From contig JAABSF010000152.1 in the NCBI GenBank assembly GCA_011390535.1, positions 1-6,487 of the forward strand: a stretch of 6,487 nucleotides of DNA, in the 5' to 3' direction. Shown here in pieces: positions 1 through 5,435 of this stretch (its first letter is position 1; each line of letters starts with the position of its first letter). Position numbers and translations under genes: made by a program. A model generated the notes under the pieces. That model did no database searches and had not been told where the DNA came from. It saw nothing but the letters and a program-made list of their open reading frames with translations. The DNA is from Deltaproteobacteria bacterium. GTDB lineage: Bacteria > Myxococcota_A > Polyangia > HGW-17 > SLPX01.

Positions 1-1423
1 ACCAACGGGTAAAGGCCTCCCTGCTGTGTTTGTTCCGGCCTTCTGATAAAGCTCCCGTATCTTTGCTCTCGGATCTCAGATCTGAACCTCCTCTTTTTCC
101 TTGAGAGTTTTTTTCGGTTCCGTTCTCTTCGGTTCCGTTCTCTTCGGTTCCGCTCTCTTCGGTTCCGTCTTTGTTTTTAATTCCCTTCTCATTTTCGTTC
201 TTTTCCGGCCCTTCTTCCACTGCGCCTTGTTCAATAGAGCTTTTTGCACCAACTTTTCCCGGCTTTGTAGTGAGTTTCCCGTGAATTCGGTGCTTCGCTT
301 CGGACACTCCCGCTCCCGCTCCGGGCTTTTCTTTCGCGTCTTGGCCTTTATCGCCTCGATTGCCCTTATTCTCCCCTGCACCAACCGATCCCTCTCCATA
401 GATTGCGAAATCCTTTGGCATAGCTTCAACAGCCGTGTAAAATGCTTTTCGAAAAGCCGCCGTTGTTCTGAAACGGTCCTCATGCCTGCGCGCCATAGAC
501 TTCCGTAAAAAGAAATGCATCTCGTTGGGCAAGTTCAAATCCAGGAGGTCTTCAACCGGATCGAAGGCGGAGTCCAGCTTCTGAGACCAAACCATATCCA
601 AGCTGGTGGTGGAAAACGGGTAACGGTCACTTAACAGGACATAAACCAAAGCTCCAAGTGAGTAGAGATCGGTCCAAGGCCCGATGTCCCGCCCGCTGAG
701 AACTTCAGGCGCCACAAACTCAGGCGTCCCCATGGCTGTTTTCGTAGATGAACTCATCCCCACATATTTGGCGAGACCGAAGTCCAAAACTCTCAGCAAA
801 TCAGGATGACCCGCGGCTTGTTGCAACATCAGATTCTCGGGTTTCAAATCCCGATGTATAATCTGAGCCGCGTGAGCCGCTTCAAGAGCATCTAAAATCT
901 GGCCCACTATTCTTTTTATATCCTCAGGATAAAACCAACGGTTCTTATCGGCGCGATTATCTATCTCCTGGGACAGTGTCACCCCACCATCAACATATTC
1001 CATAACCAAATACGGCAACTCACCATAAAAGCCGTATTTTATGAGCCTCACAATGTTTGGATGAGTCAACTGTGCAAGCGCACGCGCCTCCCCTTCAAAC
1101 TTCGCCATAACGGTCCGGCGCATCTCATCGTCCAGCCCTGTCACATCTAACAGCTTCAAGGCAGATTTCATCAAGATAGGCATCTGCAGCGCCAAATAAA
1201 CCTTGCCGAACCCACCTACACCCAGCAGCTCCACCACAAGATAATCCCCAAGCATCCTACCAAGAAAAGGATCCACCTCTTTATCCTCGGACCAACCGAA
1301 ATATTGCCCTGGAATAAAGCAGTAACCTCGGCGCGCACAAACATCGCTGCCACAAGTCTCTCCGACCGGACCAACATCCTCACAGTGGGGACAAATTCCT
1401 TCTTGGCTGCCGTTAATTTCCAT
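1..1423 (-). CDS. Hanks-type Ser/Thr protein kinase, partial (3' end beyond left edge)
   Basis: Transfers phosphate from ATP to Ser/Thr of unknown protein targets. The 474 codons visible from the ATG at 1423-1421 contain no stop, so the C-terminus lies outside the window. Residues 11-35 form a cysteine-rich leader (C11, C14, C24, C29, C35) that could bind zinc. The kinase domain spans about residues 58-335: glycine loop GVGGFG (68-73), ATP-binding K90 in SALKLL, probable alpha-C glutamate E112, HRDLKPEN (190-197), DFG (214-216), GTPEFVAPE (232-240) and DLYSLG (252-257). All catalytic residues are present, so it should be active and of the RD type. From about residue 340 the chain becomes charged, rich in G, E and K, with a GTEEN repeat at 420-437. 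No membrane segment is seen in the visible part. A purine-rich ribosome site (AGGAAGAG) lies about 5 bases before the start. The downstream sensor or effector domain, if any, is not visible. Very sure of family, unsure of role. Confidence 0.95.
   Translation of the reverse strand, partial: MEINGSQEGICPHCEDVGPVGETCGSDVCARRGYCFIPGQYFGWSEDKEVDPFLGRMLGDYLVVELLGVGGFGKVYLALQMPILMKSALKLLDVTGLDDEMRRTVMAKFEGEARALAQLTHPNIVRLIKYGFYGELPYLVMEYVDGGVTLSQEIDNRADKNRWFYPEDIKRIVGQILDALEAAHAAQIIHRDLKPENLMLQQAAGHPDLLRVLDFGLAKYVGMSSSTKTAMGTPEFVAPEVLSGRDIGPWTDLYSLGALVYVLLSDRYPFSTTSLDMVWSQKLDSAFDPVEDLLDLNLPNEMHFFLRKSMARRHEDRFRTTAAFRKAFYTAVEAMPKDFAIYGEGSVGAGENKGNRGDKGQDAKEKPGAGAGVSEAKHRIHGKLTTKPGKVGAKSSIEQGAVEEGPEKNENEKGIKNKDGTEESGTEENGTEENGTEKNSQGKRGGSDLRSESKDTGALSEGRNKHSREAFTRW
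113..172. repeat. 15-bp tandem repeat, four units, inside the kinase gene
   Basis: Four in-frame 15-bp units (TTCGGTTCCGTTCTC on the plus strand, at 113-127, 128-142, 143-157 and 158-172). The first two are identical, the third differs by one base and the last by a few. Read on the minus strand they encode G-T-E-E-[N/S] repeats in the flexible kinase tail. Because units are multiples of three, copy number could vary without breaking the frame. Confidence 0.9.
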
Positions 1424-1771
1424 ATTCTCTTCCTACTTTGTAGCAGTAACTCGTAATCTGTTTTGCACAGTATTCTCTAAACCTAAATTTATTATCGAAA
1501 TACTTCAATTAGAATCCGAAACTCTAATCGGATCCGGAAAATGCAAAATGCAACAGGAACTCCGAATAATCGACAAAAATCCTGCGATCCGAATAGAAGC
1601 TTCAAAAGAGCAGAAAACAAAGGCGCTTTTGGAGAAAAAACCGAAGAGTTTCCCGGGAAACAAAGGGTCATATATACCACCCGGCGAGAGCTGGATAGGC
1701 AATGCCGCTCTCTCGAATCCAAGCTCCAATACCGCCGTGCAAAATAGGCTGCTCTTGATATGCCATCTATT
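1424..1771. other. Intergenic region between antitoxin end and kinase start
   Basis: This 348-bp stretch lies between two minus-strand genes and should carry the kinase leader and promoter. Short open frames exist on both strands (about 1492-1747) but none has a convincing ribosome site or a recognisable protein, and they overlap one another. Visible structure is limited to a 14-bp perfect palindrome (GTTTCCCGGGAAAC, 1648-1661), a small ATTAGA/TCTAAT inverted repeat (1508-1528), and a 16-mer that recurs at 2479-2494. I could not pick a convincing -35/-10 pair for the kinase, and there is no clear terminator after the antitoxin gene. Confidence 0.6.
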
Positions 1772-1849
1772 TCAATTATTGCTTACAAGCTTAATCTCCA
1801 AATGACAACCAAGTGCTTCTGCATATTTTTTTAAGGTTGAAATAGATGG
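1763..1849. repeat. 13-bp perfect inverted repeat around the antitoxin 3' end
   Basis: CCATCTATTTCAA at 1763-1775 is the exact reverse complement of TTGAAATAGATGG at 1837-1849, with 61 bases between. The right arm lies within the antitoxin coding sequence (S-P-S-I-S-T-L part). The left arm contains the antitoxin stop codon and the bases just after it. In antitoxin mRNA the arms could pair into a long-loop stem that hides the stop. Confidence 0.75.
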
Positions 1850-2062
1850 TGAATGCTTTCCACTCGTTAGAGACGACTCAAGTCGAGTGATAGCTGGGGC
1901 TTTTGTTCCCATTTTTTCTGCTATCTCAGCTTGGCTGAGGCCTGCTTTTTGACGAGCTAGAAGTAGTTCCCGCAAAAGAGTGAATTCCGGCTCCATAGCG
2001 TCGTATGCTGCCTTAACCCCTTTTTTCTTTAATGCTTTTTCTTTCAGTTCAGAATGTGACAT
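1772..2062 (-). CDS. higA: HigA-type antitoxin, Xre/Cro helix-turn-helix
   Basis: Antitoxin of a type II toxin-antitoxin pair: in this family it binds and neutralises the HigB/Gp49-like toxin and represses its own promoter. The 96-residue protein has an N-terminal helical part (GVKAAYDAMEPEFTLLREL) typical of antitoxins paired with Gp49-like toxins. A helix-turn-helix follows at about residues 40-62 (GLSQAEIAEKMGTKAPAITRLE), then a C-terminal STLKKYAEALG helix and a short strand. Length and motif order are normal and no lesion is seen. The start at 2062 lies inside the 3' end of the toxin gene (14 bp overlap), the usual translational coupling. A GAGG ribosome site sits 9 bases upstream (2075-2072). 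The partner toxin is frameshifted, so this may be an orphan antitoxin or transcription regulator now. Confidence 0.9.
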   Translation of the reverse strand: MSHSELKEKALKKKGVKAAYDAMEPEFTLLRELLLARQKAGLSQAEIAEKMGTKAPAITRLESSLTSGKHSPSISTLKKYAEALGCHLEIKLVSNN

Positions 2063-2383
2063 CGTTTGTTACCTCGTTCATTCTGGATTTGGCTATTCTC
2101 AATTCTTTTTTAGGCGTCTTTTGTGACTTCTTCACGAAAGAGTGGAGCATAATGATTTTCTTTCCAATTTTCATACAAAAGAAAACCCTGGCAATACCCT
2201 CCTTGCCTTTTACCCTCAGCTCAAATAGGCCCCATCAATTGATTTGGTATGTGGCATTCCTAAATTGCCCCCGAACTCGCACATCAGGTCGGTCAATCTC
2301 AAATATCTCGACAGCAATCCATCGGGTAAATTGAGAATTTCTTCCTCGAGTTTTTGATTGTAATATTTTATGTGCCATTCCAT
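2049..2383 (-). pseudogene. higB: HigB/Gp49-like toxin, split by a -1 bp frameshift
   Basis: RelE/HigB-superfamily toxin (phage-derived Gp49-like family); known members are ribosome-dependent mRNA endonucleases. Reading from ATG 2383 gives MEWHIKYYNQ..., including GLLSRYLRLTDLM and LGMPHTKSIDG, then runs into a stop at 2218-2216 after 55 codons. The reading continues in another frame as GLFELRVKGKEGIARVFFC, IIMLHSFVKKSQKTPK and ELRIAKSRMNEV, and stops at 2051-2049. The switch is at the run of four G (plus-strand C 2230-2233). Restoring one G gives ...SIDG-GLFELR..., a continuous product of 111 residues, the normal family size. Total length is 3n+2, which fits a single lost base. The gene overlaps the antitoxin start by 14 bp. 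It could be real decay, a sequencing or assembly error in the homopolymer, or, less likely, recoding, since no canonical slippery heptamer is present. Confidence 0.88.
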
Positions 2384-2389
2384 GATCAA

Positions 2390-2418
2390 ATAGTAACAAA
2401 TATGTTATCTTACTGCAA
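2390..2418 (-). promoter_or_regulatory. Probable higBA promoter with overlapping palindrome
   Basis: On the minus strand a TTGCAG box (2418-2413) is followed by a 17-base spacer and TACTAT (2395-2390), a good sigma-70-like match. The -10 box ends only six bases before the toxin ATG at 2383, and no Shine-Dalgarno sequence lies between, so the transcript may be leaderless or nearly so. Nested inverted repeats AGTAA...TTACT and TAACA-TATT-TGTTA cover the spacer and -10, a sensible place for the antitoxin to bind and autoregulate. Box assignment is by eye. Confidence 0.5.
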
Positions 2419-2478
2419 GGCGTGATGTCATTTTCTTTTGTACATATCGCCAGGCATGAGTGGTTTTGAAAAGCACCA

Positions 2479-2494
2479 GCTTTTGGAGAAAAAA
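2479..2494 (+). repeat. 16-bp direct repeat copy shared with 1625-1640
   Basis: GCTTTTGGAGAAAAAA occurs here and at 1625-1640 in the same orientation. Both copies sit in non-coding sequence on either side of the higBA locus. The second half is low-complexity, so the match may be partly compositional. Confidence 0.6.
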
Positions 2495-2530
2495 GGAGGG
2501 AAAGTCGAAGATTAAAGAAAGGAAAAGAAC

Positions 2531-2574
2531 GGAGAGGAAAGCGAACGGAGAGGAAAGCGGAGAGGAAAGCGAAC
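2531..2574. repeat. Polypurine tandem repeat (16/12/16 bp units)
   Basis: Three units share GGAGAGGAAAGC: 2531-2546 (with GAAC appended), 2547-2558 (core only) and 2559-2574 (with GAAC appended). Degenerate copies flank it (2521-2530, 2575-2582). The plus strand is almost all purine, so the tract lies in the same composition class as the kinase tail repeat at 113-172 read on its coding strand. Confidence 0.85.
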
Positions 2575-2676
2575 AGAGCGGAAATGGTCCGATAAAAACC
2601 GAAATAGACTGAAAGTGAAGAGAGTTGGATGGAGAAGGGGAAAAACAGCGCACACAACAACCTCAAGCAAAAATCC

Positions 2677-2708
2677 GACAGTGATAAAACTGGACAGTGA
2701 TAAAAACT
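2677..2708. repeat. Two tandem 16-bp repeats upstream of vapB
   Basis: GACAGTGATAAAACTG (2677-2692) is followed at once by GACAGTGATAAAAACT (2693-2708); the first 13 bases are identical. They lie 40-70 bases before the vapB start and could be regulator-binding sites or part of the promoter region. Confidence 0.7.
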
Positions 2709-2719
2709 TTTTTTACTTA

Positions 2720-2738
2720 GATGCATCGTTGACGCATC
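2720..2738. promoter_or_regulatory. Inverted repeat, possible VapB operator
   Basis: GATGC (2720-2724) and GCATC (2734-2738) form an inverted repeat with a 9-base spacer, ending 9 bases before the vapB ATG. Ribbon-helix-helix antitoxins usually bind short palindromes overlapping their own promoter, so an operator role is reasonable but inferred. No Shine-Dalgarno sequence precedes the ATG and I cannot fix a -35/-10 pair. Confidence 0.35.
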
Positions 2739-2747
2739 ACAATAAAT

Positions 2748-2939
2748 ATGAAAACAACCATAAACATCGACGACAAAATATTGGAAAAGGCATCACAACT
2801 TACGGGAGTTAAGGAAAAAACCGCGTTGGTGCGTCTTGGATTAGAAGCTTTAATTGACCGCGAAAGTAGCAAACGACCTGCTATTTTAGAGGAACCGAAA
2901 AAAAAACTACGTTCCATTCCAAGACGAAAGCCTGCCTGA
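2748..2939 (+). CDS. vapB: VapB-family antitoxin, ribbon-helix-helix
   Basis: Antitoxin of a VapBC type II system: in this family an N-terminal ribbon-helix-helix binds the operator and the C-terminal tail wraps the VapC toxin. The 63-residue protein begins MKTTINIDDKILEKASQLTG, a beta strand followed by helix A. Helix B follows (KEKTALVRLGLEALIDRES), where KTALVRLGLEALI is the hallmark of this VapB group. It ends with the basic tail IPRRKPA, which matches the toxin-binding end usual for the group. Size is normal and no lesion is seen. A fragment of the cognate VapC starts 16 bp downstream. Since that toxin is broken, the antitoxin may now be an orphan. Confidence 0.92.
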   Translation: MKTTINIDDKILEKASQLTGVKEKTALVRLGLEALIDRESSKRPAILEEPKKKLRSIPRRKPA

Positions 2940-2955
2940 AAGTCGATATGCCGAT

Positions 2956-3084
2956 ATGGTTCTTTTTGACACTTCAGTTTGGGTTTCCCACTTGCGAGAA
3001 GGTGACAGGGAACTTGAAACATTATTAATGAATGACGAGATTTTGTCATACCCGATTGTCTTTACGCTGCAGGTGGCTCATTGA
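2956..3084 (+). pseudogene. vapC: VapC PIN-domain toxin, truncated remnant
   Basis: VapC toxins are PIN-domain ribonucleases of about 125-135 residues with three or four acidic active-site residues. Here ATG 2956 gives only 42 residues before TGA. MVLFDTSVWVSHLREGD is the classic PIN start with the first catalytic aspartate at D5. The match continues through LETLLMNDEILSYPIV. After about residue 35 (around position 3061) similarity to the expected G-E-L-A motif, which carries the next acidic residue, is lost. The rest of the domain is not found in any nearby plus-strand frame. The break therefore looks like a deletion or junction and not a point mutation. It follows vapB by 16 bp. A nuclease-dead stump is expected. 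Confidence 0.85.
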
Positions 3085-3321
3085 CTTGCCACTAGAAGGT
3101 TCACCTTCCGGATCAATCTCGAAATAGCCTCCGAAACCAACACAAGCAAAACCCACCTGTCCATTTTTATTTAACAATTACATTAACTTATACAATGCGC
3201 CGCCGACCTGCGAATGGTGGTATGCATTTTGCTTCCTCTTAATTACATGAACAAAAACACAACAACAAACTTATCGAAACCGTCATTATGGCGATCATCA
3301 AAAACACCTGTGGAGAACAGT
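3085..3321. other. Gap with vapC junction and leader of the transpeptidase gene
   Basis: No gene is supported in these 237 bases. On the minus strand a 43-codon frame without an ATG (3177-3046) reads with protein-like composition (for example GFGGYFEIDPEGEPSSGKS). It crosses the point where VapC homology ends, so it may be the tail of another broken gene. I do not recognise it. On the plus strand the region must hold the transpeptidase promoter; TACAAT (3191-3196) is a possible -10 box but no -35 box stands at the right distance. An upstream in-frame ATG at 3214 is less likely to be used than 3322. Confidence 0.4.
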
Positions 3322-4452
3322 ATGAGCTATCCAGTTAACGCTGACAAAAGGTTTCATGTAGCGCTCTCACAAACAATCATGAGCATAGTCTTCACCGCCG
3401 GTCTCGCCCTTGCAGGTTGTGCGGTAGGCAACATGGAAGAAGAAGAGCTTTATGGGCATGGAGAAACTTCGGAGAACATGGCCGCCGGAGAGGGTGAACT
3501 CTATGATGAAAACCCTTACGAACCCCACAGCCTGGGAAAAGCAGACAACCCCGAATATCAAATCCCGGAGATTCCCGACCTGGTGAATCCGGAGATAATC
3601 GTATCCCTTGATGGTCTTAATATTCTACTTATGGACAGAGCCACCGGGTTCAGCCGCGTTTATCCCACAGGAGTGGGAAAACTGGGCAGCAGCGGTTACA
3701 GCTACACTCCGGTGGGACACTTCGCCACCGGCCCGAACACTAGCGACAGTTGGTGGTACATGGCGTCACGATACTACCCCAGCTATTATGATGGTTTACC
3801 CTTCTTGCGATTAACAACCCTCAACTCCCGCGGACTGGCAACCTACGGTATGCACGGTCCGGTCACCTCATCACTCATTCGTGGTTATGTTTCATCAGGA
3901 TGCATGCGCATGGCGCCCGAAGACATCATCGAGCTTTTCTGGGCGGTGAGAAACCACCCGTCCACGCCGGTATCCATCCAAAGAGAATGGATATACGACG
4001 CGATCGGTCAAAGAGTCGATGTTGGAACCGAAGTCATTTTATGGGAGCCGGATGAAGAAGTTTCATACGGCGCTTCCATCGGCCCAATGGAAACGGATGA
4101 ACCTTATCCATCAGAACCCCCTCCTCCCTTCGTGGGCTCTCCCTGCACCATCGACGCAGAGTGTTCTTTCTCTTCAAACGGAGCGCAAGGGTGGTGTTAT
4201 CTTTATGGATCAGACACCGAAACACAAAGAGGATTCTGCACCATCTCATGCGAAGGATACTGTCCCGATCACCCGTCCCACGCCACAACCTTCTGCGTAG
4301 AATCAGAGGGTGAAGGAATGTGCGTCTCTCAATCCGAAGCCACCAATCAGTGGTGTGAAGATCTCCCGGGAACCGTAACTGAATCAGCTTCCAGATTTGT
4401 AGGTTCAAGCAACGCACCCCAAACCGAAAAATTCGTCTGCCTCCCTGAATAA
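3322..4452 (+). CDS. L,D-transpeptidase (YkuD) lipoprotein with Cys-rich tail
   Basis: Predicted envelope lipoprotein of the YkuD family, whose members join peptidoglycan stem peptides in 3-3 cross-links or attach proteins to peptidoglycan. I chose ATG 3322 (376 residues) because GGAGA sits 5 bases before it. The product then opens with a signal peptide ending in a lipobox, L-A-L-A-G-C, with the lipidated Cys at residue 33. An ATG at 3214 would add 36 residues that spoil the signal peptide. An acidic linker (EEEELYG...) follows. The YkuD domain is at about residues 91-241, with catalytic motif GMHG (H178) and S-S-G-C-M-R (C194, R196), all present. A proline-rich linker (SEPPPPF) leads to a tail with ten cysteines (275-373), probably disulphide-bonded outside the cytoplasm. 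Such tails are frequent in surface proteins of myxobacteria-like lineages. Substrate and location in inner or outer membrane are not certain. Confidence 0.93.
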   Translation: MSYPVNADKRFHVALSQTIMSIVFTAGLALAGCAVGNMEEEELYGHGETSENMAAGEGELYDENPYEPHSLGKADNPEYQIPEIPDLVNPEIIVSLDGLNILLMDRATGFSRVYPTGVGKLGSSGYSYTPVGHFATGPNTSDSWWYMASRYYPSYYDGLPFLRLTTLNSRGLATYGMHGPVTSSLIRGYVSSGCMRMAPEDIIELFWAVRNHPSTPVSIQREWIYDAIGQRVDVGTEVILWEPDEEVSYGASIGPMETDEPYPSEPPPPFVGSPCTIDAECSFSSNGAQGWCYLYGSDTETQRGFCTISCEGYCPDHPSHATTFCVESEGEGMCVSQSEATNQWCEDLPGTVTESASRFVGSSNAPQTEKFVCLPE

Positions 4453-4655
4453 CAAAAAAAACCCCTCACGCCCTTATTTGACTCTTGAATCGCAAAAACA
4501 TGAACTCAACAATACCGGAGCTAAAACGAGTTTTTTCCTTTCAAGACTATAATGAAATTTTTTCGGCCAAATTATGTTTGAATACTTGTAGACAAAGAAA
4601 ACTAATGTAAAAATGTTGAACAAAGGAATTCTTCAGAAAAAGAGAGGCCACAGAA
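4453..4655. other. Intergenic leader of the three-gene cassette
   Basis: This 203-bp AT-rich spacer precedes the TIGR04255 gene. A perfect TATAAT lies at 4548-4553, but the sequence 15-18 bases upstream does not resemble a -35 box, so it is only a candidate. No terminator hairpin for the transpeptidase gene is visible; the A-run after its stop has no stem. The first gene of the cassette has GAGAGG at 4642-4647. Confidence 0.45.
4548..4553 (+). promoter_or_regulatory. Candidate -10 box for the three-gene cassette
   Basis: TATAAT matches the sigma-70 consensus exactly and lies 102 bases before the TTG start of the first gene. No acceptable -35 box and no extended -10 TGn motif accompany it, so in AT-rich DNA this could be chance. 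Confidence 0.25.
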
Positions 4656-5435
4656 TTGGACAAACTCCCCAAACCACCGATTGTTGAGGTAGTCTGCGGA
4701 CTTAAATTTCCGTCCATTCAGGAAATGGATCCTGTGCTGTTGGGAGTTTATTGGGATAAAAAAAGAGAACAATACCCAAAACGGCAACTTCACCCACCAC
4801 TATCGGATCAACCTCTTTTTTTCCATGGATTCGGACCATTGCGGACTTGGTTCGTCTCAAAGGATGAGACATTCGTACTACAAATTCAACCCGACCGTTT
4901 CTACTTGAATTGGAGGGCACGCGAATCAGAGTACCCGCGCTTCAATGACCATGGTGGCAAAAGTGGGGTTTTGACACAAATGATCAATGAATTCAAAACG
5001 TTATCAAATTTCTGCACAGAAGAACTCAACACTAGTCCAAAACCGAACAAAATTGAGTTGGCAAAAATCGATCACCTTTTGGAAGGGAACCAAAAACATT
5101 GGTATGGTCTCAAGGATCTTGGAACGGCGCTGCCATGGCTTGCCAGCTTTGTGAGTTTCTCTAACTCAGATAACGCCAAAGTAAGCATGAGTCTTGTTGA
5201 GGAACTCGATTTTGGTACTCTAACTGTATCAGTGAACTTGGGAAGTATCAGGGGAGAAACGAAAACCAACAACCGACTCGTAAAAATCGAAAGCCGCATA
5301 GTTGCGGACATTCCGCCACAAGCAAGTGATTTTCGAGACATTTTTCAAAAAAGCAATTCAGTATTAAATAACGTTTTCGAAACGTTGATTCCTGAGGACG
5401 AAAGAAAAAAAAGATTTTCCGGTGAGGTATCATAA
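4656..5435 (+). CDS. TIGR04255 family protein
   Basis: The sequence fits the TIGR04255 family, a sporadically distributed group of unknown function. Signs are the N-terminal L-P-K-P-P-I-V-E-V-V-C-G-L-K-F (residues 4-18), the central strand VLQIQPDRFYLNWRARESEYPRF split at residues 74-96, and a C-terminal helix with N-N-V-F-E-T-L-I-P-E (238-247). The 259-residue length is normal. There is no signal peptide or membrane segment, so it is cytoplasmic. It starts with TTG at 4656: GAGAGG lies 8 bases upstream, an in-frame stop at 4617-4619 limits extension, and the ATG at 4613 is out of frame. The TAA at 5433-5435 touches the next gene's ATG, which implies coupled translation. Family assignment is from memory of its motifs; no reaction should be assigned. 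Confidence 0.8.
   Translation: MDKLPKPPIVEVVCGLKFPSIQEMDPVLLGVYWDKKREQYPKRQLHPPLSDQPLFFHGFGPLRTWFVSKDETFVLQIQPDRFYLNWRARESEYPRFNDHGGKSGVLTQMINEFKTLSNFCTEELNTSPKPNKIELAKIDHLLEGNQKHWYGLKDLGTALPWLASFVSFSNSDNAKVSMSLVEELDFGTLTVSVNLGSIRGETKTNNRLVKIESRIVADIPPQASDFRDIFQKSNSVLNNVFETLIPEDERKKRFSGEVS

Larger units (their letters stand above)
2384..2747. other. Divergent intergenic region between higBA and vapBC
   Basis: This 364-bp region separates two divergently transcribed toxin-antitoxin units. It holds the higBA promoter on its left, a polypurine tract with tandem repeats in the middle (about 2480-2640), and direct and inverted repeats before vapB on its right. Long open frames that cross it on the minus strand are by-products of the pyrimidine-rich complement. 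A 19-codon plus-strand frame (2456-2515) and a following frame reading N-G-E-E-S-G-E-E-S resemble the low-complexity tail of the kinase, but I see no support for a gene. Confidence 0.6.

Noticed and set aside
101..508. Plus-strand open frame of 135 codons, and a minus-strand frame at 76-483
   Set aside because: Both lie over the kinase tail in other frames and owe their length to its repetitive composition. The kinase frame is open through the whole region with full catalytic motifs.
1648..1661. 14-bp perfect palindrome GTTTCCCGGGAAAC
   Set aside because: One palindrome of this size is expected by chance about every 16 kb, so a single copy in a spacer is weak evidence for an operator.
1686..1712. 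GAGAGC/GCTCTC stem as a terminator after the antitoxin gene
   Set aside because: Six base pairs with a 15-base loop and no T-run; not a credible intrinsic terminator.
1492..1805. Four overlapping short open frames on both strands
   Set aside because: They compete with each other, lack ribosome sites and recognisable motifs, and one overlaps the antitoxin end.
2216..2240. Programmed -1 frameshift in the toxin gene
   Set aside because: The G run could in theory slip, but the codons do not form a standard X-XXY-YYZ site and no pseudoknot is evident. A lost base is simpler.
2235..2726. Minus-strand open frame of 163 codons
   Set aside because: It is the pyrimidine-rich complement of the polypurine repeats joined to the toxin gene in the wrong frame; the hydrophobic Ser/Phe/Leu composition is an artefact.
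2615..3049. Open frames overlapping vapB on both strands
   Set aside because: VapB in its own frame matches its family from end to end, so these are overlaps without support.
3214..3321. Upstream start for the transpeptidase
   Set aside because: No ribosome site precedes it and it would place 36 extra residues before a signal peptide that is well formed from 3322.
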